Translations under genes and position numbers: made by a program
Shown here: positions 34,301 to 45,305 of the stretch, piece after piece
Layout: each line of letters begins with the position of its first letter
Position numbering within the stretch: the stretch's first letter is position 1
Assembly: GCF_027579695.1 (NCBI RefSeq)
Contig: NC_083579.1
Coordinates: forward strand, 71,781,371 to 71,845,370
Length of the DNA stretch: 64,000 nucleotides
Source of the DNA: Neoarius graeffei
Lineage: Eukaryota > Chordata > Actinopteri > Siluriformes > Ariidae
Direction of reading: 5' to 3'
The notes under the pieces: model-generated
Seen by the model: only the letters and a program-made list of their open reading frames with translations
Database searches by the model: none
Told to the model about the DNA's origin: nothing

Positions 34301-34870
34301 GCAAAGCAGAGAGTCATGATCCTGTCAGAGACTGGCTTTGGCATTTCTGAGAGCTTTGAGAGCAGTCGGTTGGATATGGCAAATCCAACACCTGATGTGC
34401 CTTGTCAAGGTGATCTGTGTGGGGTGCCTGACCAGAAGAATGTGTGTGTCTGCTCTCTTTTCTCACTACTGTCTGATAGCCTCACCTCTGAGAGTGCTGC
34501 AAGATCGATGCTGTATGTCTCAAGTTCTTTGCTAAGTAGAGCTGATTTTCATTGAGCGTGTTTTGAGTCGTTGTCAAGCAAGGTTTGTATGTTCAAACAG
34601 GCAAAATGTAGAGTAGGTTTGTGGTTGCACCCACTTGGTTGGAGACCTGCTGGCCATGGGAAACCAGCTAGGTAAGGGGGTAGGTGAGCCTTGTTTACCT
34701 CACGTTTTCTTGAGGCATCCTCAGATTGAGGCAGGCGGGGTGTCCCTGAAAAGGGCTGCCTGGTTACCCAGGAAGGACCTTGGACCACGGTCACCCTCAG
34801 TGCATCCATGACCATCACTCCTGGGCCACACAAATGCAAGTCCTTACTACCAGCTGCCGGGTCTCACACC
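31396..34870 (-). mobile_element. Second LINE (APE + RT + C2H2-like tail)
   Basis: Non-LTR retrotransposon, 3-prime end near 31396, extending at least to 34870 and possibly to 35300. The endonuclease and RT lie in one frame. It fills the V-free gap between V8 and V9. The clade is not resolved; it is distinct from the L2/CR1-like copy at 11.4-15.4 kb. Confidence 0.8.
31408..34839 (-). pseudogene. LINE ORF2 with in-frame stops
   Basis: The pieces 31408-32403, 32431-33465, 33478-33894, 34036-34344 and 34549-34839 all share one frame, so mainly nonsense changes divide it. Endonuclease: FACLNIQTLLDND and IVIILGDFSARV. RT: APGIDGIPAEMYK, GNYRGIALLAIAGK, QSGFRSARSTIDM, VFIDFIKAFDTVN and GVKQGCVLAPTLFS. 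The catalytic box reads LLYAGDSAMV in place of YADD. The C-terminal part has FTYLGSTV, LLYSSESYTLYR, WTGHVVRMED, GRPKLCYKDCLKR and a CQHCGQTCLHRIGLFSHRRRC zinc-finger-like end. Confidence 0.8.
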
Positions 34871-35329
34871 TGCTGGTACCATAAGGGGACTCATCGCTTT
34901 GTGTCTTGAAGGGTTGCCGGTTAAGCCTGCATAAGGGTTTTAAGGTGGGAGGTGCATTGTGCAGGTACACTACCCACCCTCTGGGCTGTCAGCTGAAGAG
35001 TCAAACAGCAGGAAAAGATCCTGACAGCTTGGTCAGTTGGCAGCTGCCCTGCAGTATCAGTTTAAGCTGATGAGATTCCTGGTGGGCACTTCTGTGAAGG
35101 ATGTCCCAGGTGCCCAGTCAGGATATCAACCACCTGCTGCCATGGTTGACTGCAGTGCCAGTCAAGAGACTGACATCCCTCAGCAGCCATGACTAGAAAA
35201 GATGTTCCAGATGCCTGATGAGAGGATCCACCACCTGCATCCATGGCTTCACTATTTGACCCATAGCTGGGGGATGCAGTTTAATGTCATACCCAGGACA
35301 TAATAATAATAATAATAATAATAATAATG
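34871..35329. other. Probable LINE 5-prime region and (ATA)n
   Basis: Repetitive-looking sequence with repeated GACTG, CCACCTGC and GATGTTCCAG-type pieces, ending in (TAA)n at 35302-35328. It may be the 5-prime UTR of the preceding LINE. No gene seen. Confidence 0.4.
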
Positions 35330-35700
35330 GCGGCACGGTGGTGTAGTGGTTAGCACTGTCGCCTCACAGCAAGAAGGTCCGGGTTCAAGCCCCGTGGCCG
35401 GCGAGGGCCTTTCTGTGCGGAGTTTGCATGTTCTCCCCATGTCCGCGTGGTTTTCTCTGGGTGCTCCGGTTTCCCCCACAGTCCAAAGACATGCAGGTTA
35501 GGTTAACTGGTGACTCTAAATTGACCGTAGGTGTGAATGTGAGTGTGAATGGTTGTCTGTGTCTATGTGTCAGCCCTGTGATGACCTGGCGACTTGTCCA
35601 GGGTGTACCCCACCTCTCGCCCATAGTCAGCTGGGATAGGCTCCAGCTTGCCTGCGACCCTGTAGAACAGGATAAAGCGGCTAGAGATAATGATATGAGA
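35330..35700 (+). repeat. SINE family A, full length
   Basis: Complete copy inserted in an (ATA)n run, with TAATAATG-like sequence on both sides. Confidence 0.88.
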
Positions 35701-35759
35701 TAATAATGACACGTCTGTCACCACTGAAAGAAACACCTCCCTAAAAACAACAGAAAAGC

Positions 35760-35970
35760 TCTCCAAATATAAATATCAGGAAATAGAAATTGAGAATGTG
35801 GGGTATGAAGATCACAACCATACCAGTGGTTATGGGAGCTCCTGGTCCAGTCAAGAAAGGGATGGAGAAATACAATAACAAAAAACCTACTGTAGTAATA
35901 TCAAGATACAAGAAGTGCAGAAGATCGTCCTCCTCAGAACTGCTAGCATACTAAGAAGGACTTTATCCAT
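35760..35970 (+). pseudogene. LINE RT C-terminal fragment
   Basis: One frame reads EIEIEN and the next MKITTIPVVMGAPGPVKKG then SRYKKCRRSS. This resembles the conserved region after the RT domain in fish LINEs (P-V-V-x-G-A-x-G-x-V-x-K-x-hydrophobic). At least one frameshift. Only about 200 bp remain. Confidence 0.45.
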
Positions 35971-35987
35971 CAAATAAATTCATCAGG

Positions 35988-36273
35988 GTGGCACGGTGGT
36001 GTAGTGGTTAGCATTGTCACCTCACAGCAAGAAGGTTCTGGGTTCGAGCCCAGTGGCTGATGGGGGCCTTTCTGTGTGGAGTTTGCATGTTCTTCCCATG
36101 TCTTTGTGGATTTCCTCTGGGTGCTCTGGTTTCCTCCACAATTCAAAGACATGCTGTTAGGTTAACATGAGGTGGGCTTGGGCTGAAGTGCCCTTGAGCA
36201 AGGCACCTAACCCCTGGGGTGCTGTAGCATAGCTGCCCACCACTCTGGGTATGTGTGTGTGCTTATTGCTCAC

Positions 36274-36326
<53 letters not shown>

Positions 36327-36387
36327 CGTGTGTGCATGTGTTCAATGCTTCAGATGGGTTAAAGGGGTTCACTGTGCTTGAGTGTCA
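35988..36387 (+). repeat. Chimeric SINE with TG expansion
   Basis: Family A head, then the alternative tail (GGGCTTGGGCTGAAGTGCCC, AATGCTTCAGATGGGTTAAA) as at 25233-25605. A (TG)n run of about 50 bp (36274-36326) has expanded inside it. Its end adjoins the Ty3/gypsy fossil. Confidence 0.82.
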
Positions 36388-39385
36388 AGTTATGCCCTTC
36401 GGACTCACCAACGCACTGGCAGTTTTTCAGGCCCTAATCAACGACATCTTGAGGGACATGATTAACCAGTACGTTTTTGTCTACCTCGACGACATCTTGA
36501 TATTTTCCAAGACCTTACAGGAGCACCACCACCATGTCTGCCAAGTCCTCCAGAGACTACTACAGAATAATCTGTTTCCTAAAGCCCAGAAATGCAAGTT
36601 TCATGCCCCCGAGGTCTCCTTCCTGGGGTTTATTGTACAGACGGGACAACTCCAAATGGACCCAGCCAAGACCCTGGCCGTCCGGGACTGGCCTACTCCC
36701 AAGTCCGTCAAAGAAGTTCAGTGGTTCTTAGGATTTGCTAACTTCTACCGCAAGTTCGTCAGGAACTTCAGTTCTGTAGCAGCACCCATATCGGATCTCA
36801 CCAAAAAGACTGGTAGATCTTATGTCTGGTCTCCTCGGGCGGAAAAGGCATTCAAGGACCTCAAGCACCGCTTTTGCACGGCACCCATTCTGGTCCTCCC
36901 GGACACTTCCCAACCGTTCATCGTGGAGGTGGACGCCTCGGACAGTGGTGTCGGCGCGGTGCTCTCTCAACGCTCGGAAGGAAAGCTGCACCCCTGCGCA
37001 TACTTCTCCCACCGCCTGAGCCCTGCGGAGTCCCGGTATGATGTGGGGGATCGAGAACTGCTAGCGGTTAATCTGGCCCTTGAGGAGTGGAGGCAGTGGC
37101 TGGAGGGAGCACAACATCCATTCCTGGCTTGGACGGACCACAAGAACCTGGAGTACCTCCAGCAAGCCAAGAGACTGAACCCATGACAGGCTAGGTGGGC
37201 CTTGTTTTTCAGTAGATTCAATTTCACTCTATCGTACCGCCCTGGCTCTAAGAACACCAAACCGGATGCGCTCTCCAGGCTATTCTTGCCCAACAACAGG
37301 GAAAGTGAAGTTGGGCCTATTATCCTGGTGTCCCAGATTGTGGCCCCTGTCCGGTGGGGTGTTGAGGAGGCCGTCCGACAAGCTCAACGCCAGGACCCAG
37401 GTCCTGGGACGGGGCCACCGGGCCTCCTGTACGTCCCTTGTCAAGCCCGGGCCAAGGTTCTCCAGTGGGGTCATTCGTCCCCTCTCACCGCCCACCCAGG
37501 AGCTCGGAGGACCCTGGACTTCTTGAAAAGATGCTTCTGGTGGCCCAGCATGGAGAAGAAAGTGAGGTCATTTGTCCTGTCCTGTGAGGTGTGCACCAGA
37601 AGCAAGAACCCACGACAGCATCCCCAGGGCCTCCTGCATCCTCTGCCCATTCCCCGGCGTCCCTGGTCCCATGTGGCAGTCAACTTCATCACGGGTCTTC
37701 CTGACTCACAAGGTAACACAGTCATTTTGGTCATTGTCGACAGATTCTCGAAGGCCTGCCGCTTCATACCACTGTGCAAACTCCCTTCTGCTCTTGAAAC
37801 TGCCAAACTTATCTTTACTCATGTCTTCCGAGTCTTTGGTCTCCCACAGGACATCGTCTCAGACCGGGGGCCCCAGTTCTCCTCCTGAGTGTGGCGCGAG
37901 TTCTGCAAGCTCATCGGGGCCACTGCCAGCCTCTCCTCTGGGTTCCAACCCCAGTCCAATGGCCAGACGGAGAGACTCAACCAGGACCTGGAAACCATCC
38001 TGTGAGGCCTGGTGATGGATAACCCGACATCATGGAGCACCTGGCTGCCATGGGCGGAGTACACCCACAACACCCTGCAGTCATCGGCCACTGGGTTGTC
38101 GCCATTCCGGTGCCAATTCGGGTTCCAGCCACCTCTGTTTCCGGACCAGGAGGAGGACGCTGGGGTGCCTTCGGTCAACCAGTACGTGAGACGGTGTCGC
38201 AAGACCTGGAACAAGGTCAGGAGGACTCTCATCCAGACTTCCAGGTCCAACCAGACTCAGGCCAACCACCATAGAAGACCTGCCCACGTTTTCCGCCCTG
38301 GGCAGCGGGTTTGGCTGTCCGCCAAGGACCTTCCGCTGCGGGTGGAGAATTGCAAGCTTGCTCCTCGCTACATTGGCCCCTTCAAGGTTGTGCACAGGGT
38401 GAACCCTGTTGCCTACCGGCTCCAGTTGCCCCGGACTCTAAGGATCAACCCCACATTCCATGTTTCCCTGTTGTGGCCTGTACTGTTGTCCACGTATGCC
38501 CCTGCCCCTAGGAATCCCCTGCCCCCCCGCATCTTCCAGGGTCAGACTGTGTTCACCGTGCGCCGCCGGCTTGACTCCCGCCTGGTCCACGGTGGGCTCC
38601 ATTATCTAGTGGACTGGGAGGGCTATGGCCCTGAGGAGCACTGCTGGGTTCCCGCTCGGGATGTGTTAGACAAGGGTCTGTGTCGGGACTTCCATTCGGC
38701 CCATCCGGATCGCCCTGGGAAGGTCAGGAGACGCTCCTTGAGGGGGGGGGGTCCTGTTAGGACTGGGGACTGTCTTGGCCTCTAGAGGCCGCTGTCATTG
38801 CCTTATCTGGTCATGTTTGTTTTGGCCTCTAGAGGCTGCCACTGCTTCTGTGTTTTGTGTTTGTTTTTATTGCCTGTTTCCATGTGCCTTTTACACCCAC
38901 CTGTTCCTCATTTCCTGCCCCGCCTAGTTTCTAATTACCCTGTGTATAAATACTTCCTCAGTTTGGTCCCTAGTCATGGAGTCTTTGTGCTGTTATGTTA
39001 TCACCTGAGATCTCTGTTCCGTGTTTCTTGCCTTTGTCTTTGTGGTCTTTTGTACTTTGTTTTATTGTGGACATTTTGGACTTTGTATTTACCATTTTGG
39101 GATCTTCTGAGCATTTGGATTTTTGCCTTTTCTTTTCTTATCTTTGGCTTTTTGTTTTGACTTTGAACTTTTGGATTTTTTATTTTTTCTTGTATATCTT
39201 CTGAGCGTTGGGATTATACTTTTGTTTTTTGCCTTGGATTTTTTGCATTGTAAATAAACTGTTTTTTTTCTACTCTACTTTCGCCTCACTCCTCTGCACT
39301 TGAGTCATTCCCCTGGTGGCCTAGTGGGGGTTTGCTGGATTACTACACCAGCGACCTGGGTTTGATTCCCAGCAAAACCCTAACA
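36388..39385 (+). mobile_element. Ty3/gypsy-type LTR retrotransposon (fossil, partial)
   Basis: The parts seen in order are the C-terminal half of reverse transcriptase, RNase H, a zinc-binding integrase with core, a chromodomain-like end (suggesting the chromovirus lineage), a purine-rich tract, and a 3-prime LTR at 38755-39385 (631 bp, TG...CA). The 5-prime LTR, gag, protease and front half of RT are absent. It is broken, with a few interruptions in the remaining pol. The well-preserved reading suggests a moderately young copy. Confidence 0.85.
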
Positions 39386-39650
39386 GAAGTATAGCACAAT
39401 CAAGATGGAGTGTCTTGCCATTACATGGGTGGTCTTCACTCTCCCATACTACCTTCTGGGATGCCCATTCACTCTCTATTCTGACCATGCCCCACTCCAG
39501 TGGCTGCACTGCATGAAGGATATTGGTATCTAGTTCTTCAGTCCTTTACGCTTGAGGTAGTACAAAGGCCTGTGGCACAGATGGTGGTGGTGGATTACCT
39601 CTCCTGCCAGGGAGAGTCAGTTGTAGGCCAGATGGCTCCCCAGCCTGAGT
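39386..39650 (+). mobile_element. Second gypsy-type pol fragment (fossil)
   Basis: A short piece resembling the RNase H region of another Ty3/gypsy-like element directly abuts the preceding LTR. It is broken and small. The neighbouring LTR element may have inserted into it, but the other side of such an insertion was not identified. Confidence 0.5.
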
Positions 39651-40090
39651 TGGGCTGTTGGGGTATGTGGCAGTGGGGGCATGGTTGAGCATCAGCTGTG
39701 GATGGCGAGGAGTCAGGTAGAACTGGCAGGTAACATGTGATGAGTTTCACCTGTGTTTAATTATTGTCAATTTACCCTTGTGTGTTTTTCTGTGTTCTTG
39801 CAGGAGAAGCTGGTAATCAGAGAGAGAGAGAGAGAGAGAGAGCTAGCTATGTTCCTTATTCCCAAACCTGTCATATACAATTCTTGCTAAGCATGAGGAT
39901 AATACAAATAGAACATGAAAAAAAAATCTTGCACAACTTAATGGAAGACCAACACAATAGCCTACAAATGAATCCACACAGCTTTTCTGAACAAATGCTA
40001 ACAGCTGTGAAGATCATCAGTTGCTTCATTTATATAAGAACTCAAATAATCATGGTAGTGTTGAGTTACTATATCGGTATAAATACCACA
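39651..40090. other. Intergenic plus V9 3-prime flank
   Basis: (GA)n at 39822-39842. From about 39900 the sequence repeats the V8 3-prime flank (AGAACATGAAAAAAAAATCTTG, CAAATGAATCCACACAGC), marking a V8/V9 block duplication. Confidence 0.65.
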
Positions 40091-40138
40091 TAGCAATATA
40101 TAAAACCTCATCAGATAACAATCCCCGTGTGTGTGTGT

Positions 40139-40174
<36 letters not shown>

Positions 40175-40179
40175 TGTGA

Positions 40180-40218
40180 TGTTTTAGTAAGGCTGTTGTG
40201 TAAATGTACAGCACTGTG
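40180..40218 (-). promoter_or_regulatory. 23-RSS of V9
   Basis: Heptamer CACAGTG (40212-40218), 23-bp spacer, nonamer ACTAAAACA (40180-40188). A (TG)n tract (about 40128-40172) lies just beyond the nonamer. Confidence 0.9.
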
Positions 40219-40713
40219 CTTACTGGCTGCACAGTAATAAACAGCAGAGTCTGACTGGTGGAGTTTAGAGATGGTCAGGCTTCCTTCAGTTGTACTCTGT
40301 CTGCTTTGTTTGAACCGATCTTTAAATCCATCCTCATAGTTTGGTTTACTTGTTGCTCCAGCCGTATACCCAATTAGTGCCATAATTGTATGGTTGTTTT
40401 GCTGATACCAGTACATACGAAGTAAAGCACTATCATCATGACGACATTCGATTGTTACATCCTTTTCTTCATTGGCTAGGAGCGATGGCATCTGTTGAAC
40501 TTTGACACACTTTGTCCTCCCTATTTAAAAAAAAAAGTCAAAATTGAAAATAAAACACTATAATTTCAATGGAATCAATTTCAAAAATCAATATGAATTA
40601 ATATTCATTCACTTATTTATTCATTGAACATCTGTAAGTGCCTTATCCTGTTAAAAAAATGTCCTACCAAAAAACAAAATGAAGAACACACACAGTCTAT
40701 AAGTACCAGACAT
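40219..40713 (-). CDS. TCR V segment 9 (TRBV-like)
   Basis: Leader 40668-40713 (MSGTYRLCVFFILFFG), intron 147 bp, V exon 40219-40520 (302 bp) after an AAATAG acceptor. It shows IECRHDDSA, MYWYQQNNH, a YEDGFKDRFKQSRQ framework and SDSAVYYCAASK. The frame is open. It is very similar to V8, with CDR2 TAGATSK versus TIAAASK. Confidence 0.86.
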
Positions 40714-40867
40714 CCTTCTCATCCACAGCTTGACTGACTCTGACTCATTTTTTTTTTTTTAAAGGCATTCACATTGCATATCTACCATTGGAAGTGGGTG
40801 GAGTGTCATAAGCTTCATTTAAGCCAGGAAGTCTGATTTTTAAAAAAATCTCCAAATGTGTTTACCA

Positions 40868-41234
40868 TCATCCATCCATCATCTGTAGCCGCTTATCCTG
40901 TTCTACAGGGTCGCAGGTAAGCTGGAGCCTATCCCAGCTGACTATGGGCGAGAGGCGGGGTACACCCTGGACAAGTCACCAGATCATCACAAGGCTGAGA
41001 CAAACAACAATTCACACTCACATTCACATCTATGGTCAATTTAGAGCCACCAGTTAACCTAACCTGTATGTCTTTGGAATGTGGGGGGAAACTAAGGCAC
41101 CCGGAGGAAACCCACGCAGACACGGGGAGAACATGCAAACTCCACACAGAAAGGCCCCTGTTGGCAGCTGGACTCGAACCCAGAACCTTCTTGCTGTGAG
41201 GTGATAATGCTAACCACTACACCACCATGTTCCA
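40868..41234 (-). repeat. SINE family A
   Basis: Diverged near-complete copy upstream of V9 with a CATCCATCCATC tail. Confidence 0.88.
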
Positions 41235-41279
41235 TAATAATAATAAAAATAATAATTATAATAATAATTATTATTTTTT

Positions 41280-41368
41280 AAACCCTTTGATGCACAAGCT
41301 AAGCAAACCCAGCTTAAATAAAAACTCAGCCGGGTCACTTTTGACCCATGTTGTGCATCAAAGGGTTA
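41280..41368. mobile_element. Miniature inverted-repeat element (about 90 bp)
   Basis: The 17-bp ends AACCCTTTGATGCACAA and TTGTGCATCAAAGGGTT are perfect inverted repeats around GGGTCACTTTTGACCC-like sequence. No coding capacity. Confidence 0.75.
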
Positions 41369-41458
41369 AAGGGTTATCAGTTAAATAAAATGAATGTAGT
41401 TTACGAACATTATTCACTGTAGAACGAGAGAGAATAGAATTGTACTGATAGAGAAATA

Positions 41459-41473
41459 TCTCCCCCTACTGAT
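41459..41473 (-). promoter_or_regulatory. AGGGGGAGA upstream element (V9 block)
   Basis: Minus-strand ATCAGTAGGGGGAGA, in the V9 upstream block beyond the SINE. Confidence 0.42.
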
Positions 41474-41894
41474 CCAAATTTAAATTTATACTTAGAGACA
41501 TGCAACTGAACAAAGACATACTATACATTGCTTATGAAATATCTCATTTGCCTGCTACCCAGATCTTAGTGAGCCTTACCACGTCTTCTCCTGCACTACC
41601 ATCCCCTCCTTACTCATACCATATCCAGTAATAATTGCAAGAAAAAGGTTTGTAAACTTTGGAATTACCTGAAGCACGTGCAGAGAAAGTGAACCATCAT
41701 ACCCATCTTAGACACTGAATTAATACTGCAAATACATTACACAGTGCTGCAAGCAGTTCTCTTTCAGACTTTAATTTTGGGAAATATGTCCAAGCTTTCT
41801 ATTAAAATATCACTTAATGGAAATGTAACACAATATGCTTACAGATTAATCATCAGGTGCTTCATTTGTATAAAAACTCAGACCAGATGGTTGG

Positions 41895-41897
<3 letters not shown>

Positions 41898-41960
<63 letters not shown>
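41898..41960. repeat. TATC tetranucleotide repeat, part 1
   Basis: (ATCT)n of about 60 bp, interrupted by the MITE that follows and resuming at 42488. Confidence 0.92.
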
Positions 41961-42487
41961 CACTACCGTTCAAAAGTTTGGGGTCACTTTGAAATGTCCT
42001 TATTTTTGAAAGAAAAGCACTGTTCTTTTCAATGAAGATCACTTTAAACTAATCAGAAATACACTCTATACATTGCTAATGTGATAAATGACTATTCTAG
42101 CTGCAAATGTCTGGTTTTTGGTGCAATATCTCCATAGGTGTATAGAGGCCCATTTCCAGCAACTCTCACTCCAGTGTTCTAATGGTACAATGTGTTTGCT
42201 CATTGCCTCAGAAGGCTAATGGATGATTAGAAAACCCTTGTACAATCATGTTAGCACAGCTGAAAACAGTTGAGCTCTTTAGAGAAGCTATAAAACTGAC
42301 CTTCCTTTGAGCAGATTGAGTTTCTGGAGCATCACATTTGTGGGGTCGATTAAATGCTCAAAATGGCCAGAAAAATGGTCTTGACTATATTTTCTATTCA
42401 TTTTACAACTTACGGTGGTAAATAAAAGTGTGACTTTTCATGGAAAACACAAAATTGTCTGGGTGACCCCAAACTTTTGAATGGTAG

Positions 42488-42489
<2 letters not shown>
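41961..42489. mobile_element. Non-autonomous Tc1/mariner-type element in a microsatellite
   Basis: The inverted ends CACTACCGTTCAAAAGTTTG and GACTACCATTCAAAAGTTTG (the second on the minus strand) extend over at least 27 bp with GGGGTCAC. TA flanks both sides. The interior of 0.53 kb has no transposase frame. Confidence 0.82.

Positions 42490-42571
<82 letters not shown>
42490..42571. repeat. TATC tetranucleotide repeat, part 2
   Basis: (ATCT)n of about 80 bp immediately after the MITE. A (TG)n at 42597-42636 follows, adjoining the V10 RSS. Confidence 0.92.
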
Positions 42572-42594
42572 CAGTATATATCTCAGATAACAAG

Positions 42595-42638
<44 letters not shown>

Positions 42639-42639
42639 A

Positions 42640-42678
42640 TGTTTTAGTAAGGCTGTTGTGTAAGTGTGCAGCACTGTG
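42640..42678 (-). promoter_or_regulatory. 23-RSS of V10
   Basis: Heptamer CACAGTG (42672-42678), 23-bp spacer, nonamer ACTAAAACA (42640-42648). A (TG)n of about 40 bp ends within a few bases of the nonamer. Confidence 0.9.
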
Positions 42679-43180
42679 CTCACTGGCTGCACAGTAATAA
42701 ACAGCAGAGTCTGACTGGTGGAGATTAGAGATGGTCAGATGTCCTATACGTGTGCCCTGTCTGCTCATTTTGAACCCATCTTTAAATCCATCCTCGTAGT
42801 TTGGGTCAGCCGTTGCTCCAGCCGTATATCCAATTAGTGTCATAACTGTATGGCTTTTTTGCTGATACCATAACATTACTCGTAGGTTATTGTCATCATG
42901 ACTACAATTGATTGTTACATCGCTTGTTTCCTGGGCTAGGAGCAATGGCATCTGTTGAACTTTGACACAGTTTGCCTTCCCTGTTGAAAAAAAAAAGAAA
43001 GTGTCAAAATTGAAAACAAAAACACTGTATAATTTCAACAGCATCAATTTCAAAAACCAATATGAGTCAATATTACTTCATGTATTTATTCATTGAATGT
43101 CTGTAAGTGCCTTATCCTGTTAAAAATGTCCTACCAAAAAGCAAAATGAAGAACACGCACAATCCATAAGTACCAGACAT
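42679..43180 (-). CDS. TCR V segment 10 (TRBV-like)
   Basis: Leader 43135-43180 (MSGTYGLCVFFILLFG), intron 154 bp, V exon 42679-42980 (302 bp) after a TTCAACAG acceptor. It shows INCSHDDNN, MLWYQQKSH, a YEDGFKDGFKMSR framework and SDSAVYYCAASE. FR3 has KDGF where relatives have KDRF, replacing a usually conserved arginine. The frame is open. Confidence 0.85.
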
Positions 43181-43349
43181 CCTTCTCATCCACAGCTTGA
43201 CTGACTCTGACTCATTTTTTTTAAAGGCATTCACACTGCATATCTACCATTGGAAGTGGGTGGAGTGTCACAAGCTTCATTTAAGCCAGGAAGTCCTCAT
43301 TTTTAAATATCTAAATAATTATATGTTTGCAATCTTTGTTTAAAAAAGT

Positions 43350-43351
43350 AA

Positions 43352-43389
<38 letters not shown>

Positions 43390-43390
43390 C
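43350..43390. repeat. TTA microsatellite
   Basis: (TTA)n of about 40 bp upstream of V10. Confidence 0.9.
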
Positions 43391-43436
43391 AGCTAGTGAA
43401 AACGGTGCAAAATATCATGCACTGTTCAGCACCAGG

Positions 43437-43797
43437 GCAGCATGGTGGTGTAGTGGTTAGCACTGACGCCTCACAGCAAGAAGGTCCGGGTTTGAGCCCC
43501 GTGGCCGACGAGGGCCTTTCTGTGCGGAATTTGCATGTTCTCCCCGTGTCCGCGTGGGTTTCCTCCGGGTGCTCCGGTTTCCCCCACAGTCCAAAGACAT
43601 GCAGGTTAGGTTAACTGGTGACTCTAAATTGACCGTAGGTGTGAATGTGAGTGTGAATGGTTGTTTGTCTCTGTGTGTCAGCCCTGTGATCACCTGGCGA
43701 TTTGTCCAGGGTGTACCTCTTGCCCATAGTCAGCTGGGATAGGCTCCAGCTTGCCTGTGACCCTGTATAGGATAAACGGCTGCAGATGATGGATGGA
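43437..43797 (+). repeat. SINE family A, full length
   Basis: Complete copy flanked by GTTCAGCA on both sides. Confidence 0.9.
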
Positions 43798-44050
43798 TGT
43801 TCAGCAGCATTTCTTCACGTTCTGTAAACAGAACATCTGGAGCAAAAAATCCCGTGGCGTGACACATATATACTGACACATACAGTACATTTGTTTAAAA
43901 AAAATAAATATATATAACAAACTACTGGCGTACCTCAAAATGTATGTGCTACTTAATATATCATATTGCAAAATACTGGAGCGTCAGAAACAAAAAAGCC
44001 CATTGAAGCAGATGCTGTGTGTGTGTGTGTGTGTGTGATAGAGATAGAGA

Positions 44051-44089
44051 TGTTTTAGTAAGGCTGGCGTATAAGTGTGCAGCACTGTG
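44051..44089 (-). promoter_or_regulatory. 23-RSS of V11
   Basis: Heptamer CACAGTG (44083-44089), 23-bp spacer, nonamer ACTAAAACA (44051-44059). (TG)n at 44016-44037 lies close by. Confidence 0.9.
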
Positions 44090-44390
44090 TTTACTTGCAG
44101 CACAGTAATAAACAGCAGAATCTGACTGGAGGAGTTTAGAGATAGTCAGGCTTCCTTTCAGTGTGCTGTCTTTGCTTAGTGTGAACCGATCTTTAAATCC
44201 ATATTCGTTGCTTGGTTGGCTCGTACCATATGCATAAGTGATGAGGGAAAAATCTCTACTGTCACTCTTTTGCTGATACCACAGCATAAGCAATAAGCTA
44301 TTGTCATCATGACTGCACTGGATCGTTATGCTTTCTCCTTCCTTGACTAGTAGCAATGGGATCTGGTGAACTTTTACACAGCTTGCTCTC

Positions 44391-44425
<35 letters not shown>

Positions 44426-44587
44426 ACCACAACTTTAAGAGACACTTTAATTCAAATAAGTCTAACGAAGCCAAAGACTCTAATACCTAATAAAATCAAA
44501 TATGACATCTGAATGTCCAATATGTTTTTTTTAAGTCCTACCAAAAATCAAACTGAAGAACACACAGAATCCAAACAGCTTGAACAT
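44090..44587 (-). CDS. TCR V segment 11 (TRBV-like)
   Basis: Leader 44542-44587 (MFKLFGFCVFFSLIFG), intron 150 bp containing (AAAT)n at 44398-44426, V exon 44090-44391 (302 bp). It shows IQCSHDDNS, MLWYQQKSDS, RFTLSKDST and SDSAVYYCAASK. The frame is open. CDR2 (TYAYGTSQPSN) is closer to V13/V18 (GTSEPNN) than to V8-V10, so it bridges the two subgroups. Confidence 0.86.
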
Positions 44588-44810
44588 CCTTATGATGCAC
44601 TGCTCACACATCCTGTGATGCACACATTCACACTGCATTTATATTGCTATACATGGGAGGAGTGTGTCGAGTTCCAACGAAGGACTATGAAACCATTTAT
44701 AACATTTTAGGGCTCCATGTAATCAGTTTATAATCGTTATTTTTATCTGTACTGCTTTTGTACATCATTCAAATAAAACATAAGCTTCAGATAGGTAGTG
44801 GAGAATTATA

Positions 44811-44813
<3 letters not shown>

Positions 44814-44847
<34 letters not shown>

Positions 44848-44848
44848 T
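44814..44848. repeat. ATT microsatellite
   Basis: (ATT)n of about 35 bp. Confidence 0.88.
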
Positions 44849-45305
44849 GTTCTCTGTGTATCAGTGAGAGATTTTTGTTAACACAATTTCTCAAGAATGA
44901 GTGGTTGAATGTTTGGAGGATTTATATGAAATTATCACTGTAACCAGGAGATTAGAGTTTGGAATTGATTCCAGCAGGGTCAAGGTCACAGCAAGGTCAC
45001 ATGTTTGAACTAATACCTTCCTTCTTGGGGGAATTTCAGGCATAGAAATTAGTGAAAAGAAGGACTAATTCTGCTGGAGCCATCCCTGTCAATGCTGTTG
45101 GCATGGAGTTCTGCTTGTTTCTCTCTTCATCGACTAAGCCTCATCCTTGAATAATATCTAAATTGAAGAACGTAAAAAGTGTTTTTCATGTAAAATCCAT
45201 GAAAAACACAAAAGCTGTACCATTAATGGTACAACCCTTGCAACAAATTAAAGGTACAGTTTGGCACTTTCATTTCTGAAAGTGTAAGCTGTCTTTATTG
45301 GGTTT
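44849..45305. other. Intergenic, no gene seen
   Basis: No conserved frame or V remnant was identified upstream of V11. Confidence 0.5.

Noticed and set aside
36251-36330. Long open frame through the TG repeat
   Set aside because: It is a microsatellite read as alternating Val/Cys codons that runs into the gypsy fossil.
38798-39204. Hydrophobic, membrane-like small proteins after the gypsy pol region
   Set aside because: They lie inside the 3-prime LTR, a T-rich non-coding sequence.
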